This document shows positions 1-6,695 of a stretch of DNA of 7,218 bases, one piece after another. Within the stretch, counting starts at the first letter, position 1. Every line of letters starts with the position of its first letter. The notes under the pieces were generated by a model. That model was not told the DNA's origin. It did not search any database and saw nothing but the letters and a program-made list of their open reading frames with translations. The DNA lies in contig JAJPXW010000326.1 of NCBI GenBank assembly GCA_021205255.1, forward strand, positions 1 to 7,218, written 5' to 3'. This DNA comes from Burkholderiales bacterium. GTDB lineage: Bacteria; Pseudomonadota; Gammaproteobacteria; Burkholderiales; Burkholderiaceae_F. A program made the position numbers and the translations under genes.

Positions 1-756
1 GCCGTATACAGTCAGACCAATTATCAGCAACGCGCATTTAGGCCAAGACAGCTTTTATAAAATGAATAGCCATCAAGGAACTCTCTTCGCTTCTACGAAT
101 ATGTGACTTTCTTAGAACATTTGCCCATCTTTTCTGATAAAAGCTATTGTCATAAAGAGTGCTTTTACCTAAATTACTAACAGTGAATAGAAGACATGGC
201 ATAGCTTAACTAGTTCAATAGTTCAAACAAAATTGCTCCTGCTACACAAAATTATCTGAGTATGCCACAACCCTTAGGAACAAAGATTCCAATCTTTTCA
301 TTTCTCAATTGTTATTTAGAAATAGCCTAGGAACACGTCAACTTAAGACATTTGATGAAGCAGTGGTCTGGCGTGATCACTTAAGACCTATATGAATAAA
401 AATTCCCTTATAGACGTAATTGATCAAAACCGATAAGCACTTCCTCATTTACTTAAAACAGTAGAGTCAGCGAGTCAAAAATTAAGCTTCTGGTCATGAC
501 ATGGTTCCAGAAACTTTGTCGGTAGACTGTAAACTGTCGCCTCTACAGGCTCTCAACATTAGGTTTTTGTTGCAATTTTCTGCTTGTATCATTCCTAGGG
601 ATTGCCATAAGATTTTAGGATTTAAATATGTACCCGCTTAGCTGGCTAATTTGCGTTTAAAGCAATAGATGCCCTACCGATTTAAGACTTTGCCTAATTG
701 GTAAGTCTGTCAAGTGGGTTAATGTGTTGTTGATTTAGAACTTAGACGTTTTAGAT
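1..756. other. Long stretch without a recognisable gene
   Basis: No reading frame of useful length on either strand survives here; stops are frequent in all six frames and the sequence is AT-rich. I found no tRNA or rRNA, no tandem repeat, no insertion-sequence ends and no clear sigma70 promoter pair. Weak structures are AAAGATT-CC-AATCTTT at 282-297, TTCTGG/CCAGAA at 488-512 and an imperfect stem AGACTT/AAGTCT at 685-708; all are about what chance gives in this length. The promoter and 5' leader of the exported-protein gene at 757 must lie in the right-hand part, but I cannot place them. The extreme left edge (1-73, minus strand) might hold the start of a divergent gene. A decayed gene or an unrecognised small RNA remains possible. 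Confidence 0.7.
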
Positions 757-1983
757 ATGAATTTAAGAGGATTACTACTTGCTGTATCCACCCTTGCGGC
801 TCTGAATGTCTGCGCTTCCATTGCCCTAGCGGCAACGAAAGTAGCCTCCGAAGCAGAGAAGGCGACCTCAGAGGCGGCTAAGCCAGAAACTGGTGCTACA
901 GAGACCGCAACAACGGAAGCTAAGACAGCCACCGTTGCCCCTGAAGTTAAGGATGAGGCTAGCAAAGCTGCTACAGAGGTTAAGCCCGACCCAGCTAAAG
1001 AAGCGGCTGAAGCCAAGGCAGAAGAAGCCAAAGCTAGCGCTGATGTCCATAACGCCGAAAGCAGTGCAGAAAAAGCAGCTACGGAAGTTAAACAGGCGGC
1101 AGACAGTACAGAAAAGGCAGCTAAAGAATCCGAACATGCTGCAGAATCAATTAGTGATTCATTCACCGATTGGTTTGATTCCATAACCGGAAAAGTAAAG
1201 AGCTGGTTATCTACAACTCCCGAAACCACTCAAAAATATTCAGATGAAATAAAGAAGCAATATCAAACCGCTAAAAAAGCTGTTCAAGATAATGTAAAAC
1301 AAGGCGTTACTAAAGGTAGGGAAGCCACTGAAACAGTTACTCAGTGGTTCGATAAGACTTTTAGCCAGCAGCGCATCGACGAAGCCAAGCAATGGTTAAC
1401 TGACTTCAAAAAAGGAACTGAAGAAACTGTCATAGATCCATTAGTTCCCTACTTGCTTGCCATTCGCTATCCTCACCCAATTGATGAATGGGAAGCCGGC
1501 TATCGCCGTGTGTTTAATGTCCAACTTAAAGGCTTCGACAAACCGGTCGATATCCAATTGCCAATGTCTTGGGCTATAACCGAAACATTCGATGTGGACG
1601 GCAATAAGATCATTGCGTGGAGAAGTGATTCCGGCGACGGCCAGTTAATGACGGCAATTATGCATACGCCTAATGGGGCATCTGTGGAAAGCGTTATGGC
1701 TGGACTGGAAAAAGCAAGACCCGATGCTAAAGTTGTCTCAATTGGCAAGGATGGAATTAAGAGAATTACATACTTTGCAATGGACAATTCACACAACGCT
1801 TATTTCTACTACGCTATTCCATTGGCCGGTAAGACTCTTGAACTTTGCACAGGAGTTATTAGAACCGGCGGGGAAGGCCACGAGGAACTCAATAAACGAC
1901 TTGAGGAAAGAGCTGATTTCTTCAATCTAGTCGCTGAGAATATCTTTACTCGTTCTACTCCTCAAACCACACCGACAGAATAG
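757..1983 (+). CDS. Exported Ala/Glu/Lys-rich helical protein with C-terminal globular domain, function unknown
   Basis: I do not recognise this 408-residue protein. Residues 1-25 look like a Sec signal peptide: Arg4, a hydrophobic core over 6-24, and an Ala-Leu-Ala site at 23-25, which points to the periplasm or outside. Residues about 26-132 are almost entirely Ala, Glu, Lys, Thr and Ser, with few large hydrophobics and loose repeats such as KAATEVK at 70-76 and 106-112; this is typical of LEA-like or extended helical, coiled-coil spacers. Residues 133-225 are amphipathic helix with two WFD-containing blocks (W139-D141, W197-D199). Residues about 235-398 form a mixed alpha/beta domain with the segment LPMSW at 268-272, reminiscent of small PsbP/Mog1-like folds (weak inference). 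The ATG at 757 is chosen because it gives the signal peptide directly; no good Shine-Dalgarno precedes it. It is transcriptionally separate from purC, with a strong terminator just downstream. Confidence 0.85.
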   Translation: MNLRGLLLAVSTLAALNVCASIALAATKVASEAEKATSEAAKPETGATETATTEAKTATVAPEVKDEASKAATEVKPDPAKEAAEAKAEEAKASADVHNAESSAEKAATEVKQAADSTEKAAKESEHAAESISDSFTDWFDSITGKVKSWLSTTPETTQKYSDEIKKQYQTAKKAVQDNVKQGVTKGREATETVTQWFDKTFSQQRIDEAKQWLTDFKKGTEETVIDPLVPYLLAIRYPHPIDEWEAGYRRVFNVQLKGFDKPVDIQLPMSWAITETFDVDGNKIIAWRSDSGDGQLMTAIMHTPNGASVESVMAGLEKARPDAKVVSIGKDGIKRITYFAMDNSHNAYFYYAIPLAGKTLELCTGVIRTGGEGHEELNKRLEERADFFNLVAENIFTRSTPQTTPTE

Positions 1984-2004
1984 CCTACAAATAATTAACC
2001 ACCG

Positions 2005-2035
2005 AGGGATCCTTCAAGGATCCCTTAGTTTTTCT
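2005..2035 (+). terminator. Rho-independent terminator after the exported-protein gene
   Basis: A perfect 8-bp stem AGGGATCC/GGATCCCT (2005-2012 with 2018-2025) encloses the loop TTCAA, and five T residues follow at 2029-2033. It begins about 20 bases after the TAG stop of the upstream gene. Stem strength, the T run and position make this a standard intrinsic terminator. It implies that purC needs its own promoter between here and 2218. Confidence 0.88.
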
Positions 2036-2217
2036 GCGTTGGTTTCTATCCTTGTCCTTCTCAGGTTCTACTGTCTCATTATGGCTTGTTATGCCTACTT
2101 TTCTATAGGTGTGCAAGTCCTCTAAGCGTATTTGACAATCCCAAAACCTTAGAATCACGAAAACAAGCCAACGCACAAATTGGCTATACCTACCATCTCA
2201 ATTACATTGGAAGAAAA
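2036..2217 (+). promoter_or_regulatory. purC leader and probable promoter region, with a short inverted repeat
   Basis: Because a strong terminator lies just upstream, the purine operon promoter should fall in this interval. A perfect -35-like TTGACA is at 2132-2137, but the nearest -10-like hexamer, TAGAAT at 2150-2155, is only 12 bases away, too close for a normal sigma70 promoter, so I do not assign the start. A 6-bp inverted repeat AGCCAA-N8-TTGGCT spans 2166-2185, about 32 bases before the purC ATG, and could be an operator half-site pair or a small leader hairpin. No purine-riboswitch core and no E. coli-type PurR box (ACGCAAACGTTTGCGT-like) is present. Confidence 0.4.
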
Positions 2218-3108
2218 ATGACTGAAATCGTCAAAACCACTATTAAATCTCTGCCCTTGGTATATCGGGGCAAAGTTAGGGACAGCTATGCAGTAGGAGA
2301 CGATAAGCTACTTATCGTTGCAAGCGACCGAATCTCGGCCTTCGATGTGGTTCTTGATGACCCTATTCCAAATAAAGGCAAAATCCTCACCGCTCTAACT
2401 GATTTCTGGTTTAAAGAACTAGATGGAATTGTGCCTAATCATCTTACCGGCATTGACCCAGAAACAGTCGTTGCACCTGACGAGGTAGATCAAGTCAAAG
2501 GACGAGCAGTAGTAGCAAAGAAACTTAAACCTATTCTTGTTGAATGTGTTGCTCGCGGCTATTTGTCAGGAAGTGCTTGGAAAGAATATAAGCAAAAAGG
2601 TTCAATCTGCGGGATTAAGTTGCCTGAAGGCATGCAACAAAGCCAGAAACTTCCTGAGCCTATCTTCACCCCTGCAGGCAAAGCAGAAGCCGGGCACCAC
2701 GACGAAAACATTACTTATGAGCAAGTAGTGGAAATTGTCGGTCCTGAGGTTGCTGAGAAGATCCGTGACTATACATTGAAGCTCTATAAGAAAGCGGCCG
2801 ACTATGCGGCAACTAAAGGCATCATTATTTCCGACACTAAATTTGAGTTCGGCCAGGACGAAGATGGAAATATATATTTAATGGACGAAGTCCTTACGCC
2901 TGATAGCTCCCGCTTCTGGCCAGCTGACCAATATAAAGTAGGCCAGTCCGAACCGAGTTACGACAAGCAATTTATTAGAGACTGGCTCGAAGAGCAACCA
3001 TGGGATAAAAAAGCTCCTGCTCCAAAGGCTCCTAAGGAAATCCTTCAGAAAACTAGCGAAAAGTACGAGGAAGCCCTCAAGAGCCTAACTGGCAAAGGCG
3101 TTCAATAG
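2218..3108 (+). CDS. purC: Phosphoribosylaminoimidazole-succinocarboxamide synthase (SAICAR synthetase)
   Basis: A cytoplasmic enzyme of de novo purine synthesis that joins CAIR and aspartate, using ATP, to give SAICAR. The 296-residue product is a complete member of the longer PurC form found in many Proteobacteria. Visible landmarks are GKVRD at 18-22 and ASDRISAFD at 35-43 near the nucleotide site, and the two family signatures: ISDTKFEFG at 204-212 and LMDEVLTPDSSRFW at 221-234. The C-terminal block with FIRDWL at 252-257 is also typical. I chose the ATG at 2218 because the family homology begins there (SLPLVYRGKVRD follows) and GGAAG lies four bases before it. The frame stays open back to an ATG at 2086, but the 44 extra residues look like untranslated leader, not PurC. 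It is first in the purC-purE-purK run, and its wording is close to that of betaproteobacterial PurC. Confidence 0.97.
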   Translation: MTEIVKTTIKSLPLVYRGKVRDSYAVGDDKLLIVASDRISAFDVVLDDPIPNKGKILTALTDFWFKELDGIVPNHLTGIDPETVVAPDEVDQVKGRAVVAKKLKPILVECVARGYLSGSAWKEYKQKGSICGIKLPEGMQQSQKLPEPIFTPAGKAEAGHHDENITYEQVVEIVGPEVAEKIRDYTLKLYKKAADYAATKGIIISDTKFEFGQDEDGNIYLMDEVLTPDSSRFWPADQYKVGQSEPSYDKQFIRDWLEEQPWDKKAPAPKAPKEILQKTSEKYEEALKSLTGKGVQ

Positions 3109-3127
3109 TTCTTAAATCAAAATCCGC

Positions 3128-3150
3128 AAGGCGCATTAAAGTGCGCCTTT
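3128..3150 (+). terminator. Terminator-like hairpin between purC and purE
   Basis: A perfect 8-bp stem AAGGCGCA/TGCGCCTT (3128-3135 with 3142-3149) closes a 6-base loop in the 62-base purC-purE gap. The T tract is very short (TTT, two of them inside the stem), so full termination is doubtful. It could act as a partial terminator or attenuator that lowers purE/purK expression relative to purC, or as an RNA processing or 3'-end protecting stem. The purE ribosome binding site (AGGGAA at 3160-3165) lies ten bases after the stem and stays free. Confidence 0.5.
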
Positions 3151-3170
3151 CGCAATAACAGGGAAACAAA

Positions 3171-3662
3171 ATGGAAAATACTCCTGTAGTTGGAATCCTA
3201 ATGGGTTCAAATTCCGATTGGGAAGTCATGAAAAATGCCGCTGACATGCTTCAGAGCTTCGGTGTCCCATTCGAAGCTAAAGTCGTTTCCGCCCACCGCA
3301 TGCCAGACGAAATGTTCGAATACGCTGAAACGGCACGCACTAGAGGAATAAAAGTCATTATCGCCGGTGCAGGTGGTGCCGCTCACCTTCCTGGCATGCT
3401 AGCTGCTAAATGCACACTTCCAGTTCTTGGCGTTCCAGTCCCCAGCAAATACCTAAGAGGACTGGATTCCCTCTATTCCATTGTTCAAATGCCTAAAGGC
3501 GTGCCAGTTGGCACTTTAGCAATTGGAGAATCCGGTGCTGCCAATGCAGCCATATTTGCAGTTGAGATTCTGAGCATTGAGGACAAAGCTCTAGCCGATA
3601 AACTCACGGACTTTAGAAAAGCGCAGAACCAAAAGGCTCGCAACATGAGTCTTCCTCTCTAA
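3171..3662 (+). CDS. purE: N5-carboxyaminoimidazole ribonucleotide mutase (class I PurE)
   Basis: This enzyme converts N5-CAIR to CAIR by moving the carboxylate, and acts directly after PurK. The 163-residue length is the usual class I size; the family forms octamers. Conserved pieces are MGSNSDW at 11-17, which binds the ribotide phosphate, SAHR at 40-43 with the catalytic histidine H42, GAGGAAHLPG at 66-75, and GLDSLYSIVQMP at 97-108. Class I enzymes use N5-CAIR rather than AIR plus CO2, which agrees with a purK gene next door. The ATG start has AGGGAA five bases upstream and gives the family's normal N terminus. The TAA stop is only 11 bases before the purK start, so the two genes are almost certainly co-translated. 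Confidence 0.97.
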   Translation: MENTPVVGILMGSNSDWEVMKNAADMLQSFGVPFEAKVVSAHRMPDEMFEYAETARTRGIKVIIAGAGGAAHLPGMLAAKCTLPVLGVPVPSKYLRGLDSLYSIVQMPKGVPVGTLAIGESGAANAAIFAVEILSIEDKALADKLTDFRKAQNQKARNMSLPL

Positions 3663-3673
3663 AGGACAAGTCC

Positions 3674-4852
3674 GTGAATACTAGCTTCCCAATTAATCCT
3701 GGCTCGTGGTTAGGAGTGCTCGGAGGAGGACAGCTTGGCAAAATGTTCTCAGAAGCCGCCTCCTCCATGGGTTATCGAGTCTGTGTCCTAGAAAAAGACG
3801 TTGGCTCACCAGCTGGCGCAATTAGCGAAAAGCATCTTATTGCTCCCTATACGGACCCAGAAGCCTTAAAAGAACTTGCTGACAAGTGCAAGGCGGTGAC
3901 TACTGAATTTGAAAACGTTCCTGCAGAAAGTTTGCAAGTATTAGCTAAGGACACATTTACTGCTCCTAGCGCCGATGCCGTCACTGTCACGCAAGATCGT
4001 TACGTAGAAAAAGGATTTCTTTCTTCTAACGGTATACCTGTTGCTCCCCATAAGCTAATTGAAAACGAGCAGGATGTAGATAGCTGTCCAGAAGATCTAT
4101 TCCCGGGGATATTAAAAACAGCTCGTTTCGGCTACGACGGCAAAGGCCAGGTTAGAGTAAAGACTAAGGCCGAACTAATGGCCGCTTTTGAAAAACTGGA
4201 TAGGACAAGGTGCGTCCTTGAAAAAATGATGCCTCTTTTTAAAGAGATATCAGTTATTTCTGCCCGCAATCCGCAAGGGGAGACTTGTACTTTTCCAGTA
4301 GCTGAAAACCAGCATCAGAACGGCATCCTGTCAATTACCATACTGCCTGCCCGCATTCCTCAGGCACTCGCAGACCGGGCCCGTGCAATTGCAACTAAGA
4401 TTGTCGACAGATTAAATTACTGTGGAGTGCTATGTACGGAGTTCTTTGTCCTTAACGATGGACATCTTCTAGTCAATGAGCTTGCTCCTCGCCCACACAA
4501 TTCCGGTCACGCAACAATTGAGGCTTGCGTCACTAGCCAATATGGACAACAGGTCCGGGCAATGACTGGAATGCCTTTAGGAAGTACCCATCAGAATGTG
4601 CCAGCCGTCATGGTCAACCTTTTAGGCAACATATGGTTTGATGAGCAAGGAAAACTTAGGGAACCGCCTTGGGACAAAGTACTTGCCATCCATGGAGCTC
4701 ATCTTCACCTCTATGGCAAGCACGAGCCTCGTATCGGAAGAAAGATGGGGCATGTAACTTGCACAGCTGAAACTCCCGAAAAGGCTATGGAAATTGCCAT
4801 TAAAGTCTGTGAAATTTTTGGTCTACCTTCTCCAACTAACTATCACGAATGA
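3674..4852 (+). CDS. purK: N5-carboxyaminoimidazole ribonucleotide synthase (PurK, ATP-grasp)
   Basis: It makes N5-CAIR from AIR, ATP and bicarbonate, the substrate for the neighbouring PurE. The 392 residues contain the three parts of an ATP-grasp ligase: an N-terminal Rossmann-like domain opening with LGGGQLGKM at 16-24, the ATP-grasp core with GYDGKGQ at 153-159, and the metal/ATP site NELAPRPHNSGH at 268-279. A C-terminal domain follows, with YGKHEPRIGRKMGH near the end, all as expected for PurK. Translation starts at a GTG: AAGGA at 3662-3666 overlaps the purE stop and sits seven bases before it, and the N terminus fits the family, so this start is preferred over later ATGs. The final ATGA (4849-4852) overlaps the next gene. 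Confidence 0.97.
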   Translation: MNTSFPINPGSWLGVLGGGQLGKMFSEAASSMGYRVCVLEKDVGSPAGAISEKHLIAPYTDPEALKELADKCKAVTTEFENVPAESLQVLAKDTFTAPSADAVTVTQDRYVEKGFLSSNGIPVAPHKLIENEQDVDSCPEDLFPGILKTARFGYDGKGQVRVKTKAELMAAFEKLDRTRCVLEKMMPLFKEISVISARNPQGETCTFPVAENQHQNGILSITILPARIPQALADRARAIATKIVDRLNYCGVLCTEFFVLNDGHLLVNELAPRPHNSGHATIEACVTSQYGQQVRAMTGMPLGSTHQNVPAVMVNLLGNIWFDEQGKLREPPWDKVLAIHGAHLHLYGKHEPRIGRKMGHVTCTAETPEKAMEIAIKVCEIFGLPSPTNYHE

Positions 4853-5850
4853 CGGATCAAAAGGATATCGATAAGGCAGTGGAGATCCTCCAAGAAGGAG
4901 GATTAGTGGCTATCCCCACTGAAACAGTCTATGGCTTGGCGGCAGATGCGGATAATCCGGAAGCGGTCGCCAAGATCTATGCTGCAAAAAAACGGCCATC
5001 AACCCATCCACTAATAGTGCATGTGGCAAACCAAGAAGCTATTAATTCATGGGCAGTCGATATCCCGGAAGACGCTTGGAAGTTAACAGAAGCATTCTGG
5101 CCAGGACCTCTAACTCTAATTCTTAAAAGATCCGAGCGGGCAAAGGATTTTATTACCGGAGGCCAGAATACAGTTGCCTTGCGTTGCCCGTCACATCCCC
5201 TTACTAGGCAAGTCCTTCAAAAATTCGATGAAGGAGTCGGTAATGGCGTAGCCGCTCCGAGCGCCAACCCTTTTGGGAAAATTAGTCCAACACTGGCTCA
5301 ACATGTCAGGGACGACTTAGGGTTAGTGTCCGATGGTGGTTCCGTTGACTTTATTCTTGATGGTGGAGCTTGCGATATCGGAATTGAATCTACGATTTTG
5401 GATTTAACTGATGAAGAGCCCAGAATTCTAAGAGAAGGTGCAGTCACCGCCGCTATGATTGCCGACAGACTAAATAAGCCAGTCCTACACGGAACTATTA
5501 CTACTTCTCCTAGAGTTCCCGGCACGCTTAAAAGCCACTATGCGCCAGACCACCCTCTAATACTTTCTTCTACAGAGGATTTACCTGGAAAAGCCCAATT
5601 TCTAGCTAGACAGTTCAAAACCTTTGGTGTTATTGCGCCTACTGCGGTTGCAACTCGGTTTGCTCCGATTTCAGAAAAGTCCTTTGGCTATAGCTCGACT
5701 AAAGACCTTACTAAGCATTTATACGACTGGCTACATCAGTTAGACAAATTAAAAATTGATGCCATCCTTGTTGTTCCTCCTAAAGAGATAAGCGAGGCAG
5801 CCGGCGTTCTTGACCGGTTACAACGGGCATCCGCTAAAAGAAACTTATGA
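4849..5850 (+). CDS. L-threonylcarbamoyladenylate synthase, long Sua5/YwlC type
   Basis: It forms threonylcarbamoyl-AMP from threonine, bicarbonate and ATP, the first step of the t6A37 modification of ANN-decoding tRNAs in the cytoplasm. At 333 residues it is the two-domain Sua5 form rather than the short TsaC of about 190. The YrdC domain covers about 8-205, with PTETVYGLA at 23-31, KKRPSTHPL at 47-55, WPGPLTLIL at 84-92 and the S/P-rich APSANPFGKISPT at 136-148. A linker with SPRVPGTLKSHYAP at 220-233 leads to the C-terminal Sua5 domain (about 237-333). The start ATG overlaps the purK stop (ATGA) and has no evident Shine-Dalgarno, so it probably depends on ribosomes finishing purK. Association with purEK is known in Burkholderiales. 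Gene names in use are tsaC, sua5 and ywlC; I leave the symbol open. Confidence 0.94.
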   Translation: MTDQKDIDKAVEILQEGGLVAIPTETVYGLAADADNPEAVAKIYAAKKRPSTHPLIVHVANQEAINSWAVDIPEDAWKLTEAFWPGPLTLILKRSERAKDFITGGQNTVALRCPSHPLTRQVLQKFDEGVGNGVAAPSANPFGKISPTLAQHVRDDLGLVSDGGSVDFILDGGACDIGIESTILDLTDEEPRILREGAVTAAMIADRLNKPVLHGTITTSPRVPGTLKSHYAPDHPLILSSTEDLPGKAQFLARQFKTFGVIAPTAVATRFAPISEKSFGYSSTKDLTKHLYDWLHQLDKLKIDAILVVPPKEISEAAGVLDRLQRASAKRNL

Positions 5851-6695
5851 CTGAGACTTCCAATAGCAAAAGTGAAAACATTGAAGAAAAAGTTCGCCTT
5901 TCTAAAAGAATGAGCGAGCTTGGACTTTGTTCAAGACGCGAAGCTGACGATTGGATAGCTAAAGGATGGGTTGCAGTCAACGGACGAGTTGTTAATGAGC
6001 TCGGAATTAAAGTAAATCCTAACGATAAGATAGGAATCCTGCCTGAAGCCAAGCGAGAACAGAATCAAAGAGTCACCGTTATTCTGAATAAGCCTCTTGG
6101 CTATGTCAGCGGCCAAGCTGAAGACGGTTATGAACCAGCTAAAGTTCTAATCACCCCAGCAAATCATTGGAGCGGGGACCACTCTTCAATCGAATTTGAT
6201 TCACGTCAATTAAAAAGTCTTGTGCCTGCTGGCAGGCTTGATATCAATTCCACTGGCCTATTAATCCTCACTCAAGACGGCAGAATTGCCAAGGCTCTAG
6301 TTGGTGAAAATAGCTCACTGGAAAAAGAATATCTTGTTCGAGTGGAACTGACTGATGGGCGCCCTCTTTCCGATTTAGACAACAGTAAGCTTGAACTGCT
6401 CCGCTACGGCTTGGAATTGGATGGTAAAAAGCTTATTCCAGCCAAAATCGAGAAGATAAACGAAAATCAGCTTAAATTCGTTCTAAAAGAAGGAAGAAAC
6501 CGACAGATAAGGAGAATGTGCGAACAAGTCGGTCTTAAAGTCCTGCAATTAAAACGAGTCAGGATAGGAAATATTCGGTTAGCAAATCTTCCTATCGGTA
6601 AATGGCGCTATTTCGATCCAGCTTCTGAATCTTTTACTGAATCTAGATCTCCACAAAAATATAAGAAACCTATGCGGAAAGGTGGACATAGATGA
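5847..6695 (+). CDS. S4-domain rRNA pseudouridine synthase (RsuA/RluB/RluF family)
   Basis: An enzyme that isomerises a specific uridine in ribosomal RNA to pseudouridine. Of its 282 residues, about 17-62 form an S4 RNA-binding domain (RLSKRMSELGLCSRREAD, then GWVAVNGRVV), and 75-255 are the catalytic domain. The domain carries NKPLGY at 81-86, the motif AGRLDINSTGLLILTQDG at 128-145 with the likely catalytic Asp132, the KEYLV block at 160-164, and EGRNRQIRRMCEQVG at 215-229. The block around 81-107 (NKPLGYVSGQ, then an insertion up to NHW) resembles RluF-type enzymes more than RluB, so the target is probably a 23S site, but the substrate cannot be fixed from sequence alone. The last residues, KKPMRKGGHR, are a basic tail. 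The ATG overlaps the sua5 stop (ATGA, 5847-5850) with only a weak AAAAGAAA upstream. Confidence 0.93.
   Translation: MTETSNSKSENIEEKVRLSKRMSELGLCSRREADDWIAKGWVAVNGRVVNELGIKVNPNDKIGILPEAKREQNQRVTVILNKPLGYVSGQAEDGYEPAKVLITPANHWSGDHSSIEFDSRQLKSLVPAGRLDINSTGLLILTQDGRIAKALVGENSSLEKEYLVRVELTDGRPLSDLDNSKLELLRYGLELDGKKLIPAKIEKINENQLKFVLKEGRNRQIRRMCEQVGLKVLQLKRVRIGNIRLANLPIGKWRYFDPASESFTESRSPQKYKKPMRKGGHR

Noticed and set aside
282..297. Dyad AAAGATT-CC-AATCTTT
   Set aside because: A seven-base arm with a short gap is expected about once in this length by chance, and there is no nearby gene start to regulate.
341..387. Direct repeat ACTTAAGAC at 341-349 and 379-387
   Set aside because: One repeated 9-mer is expected by chance in about 750 bases of this composition, and no third regularly spaced copy exists.
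519..570. tRNA-like segment around GGTAGACTGTAAACTGTC
   Set aside because: No acceptor stem, no GGTTCGA T-arm and no paired D-arm can be drawn.
735..1229. 164-residue minus-strand frame rich in Ala, Ser and Leu, antisense to the exported-protein gene
   Set aside because: Its composition is what the complement of Ala/Glu/Lys codons produces; the + strand frame has a signal peptide, a globular domain and a terminator, while this one has no start context or motifs.
2132..2155. TTGACA ... TAGAAT as a sigma70 promoter for purC
   Set aside because: The spacer is only 12 bases; functional sigma70 promoters need about 16-18.
1985..2176. 63-residue minus-strand frame between the exported-protein gene and purC
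   Set aside because: It reads through the terminator hairpin, has no ribosome binding site and resembles nothing known.
2086..2217. In-frame N-terminal extension of PurC from the ATG at 2086
   Set aside because: The 44 extra residues do not resemble PurC, the known N terminus begins right after 2218, and only the 2218 ATG has GGAAG in front.
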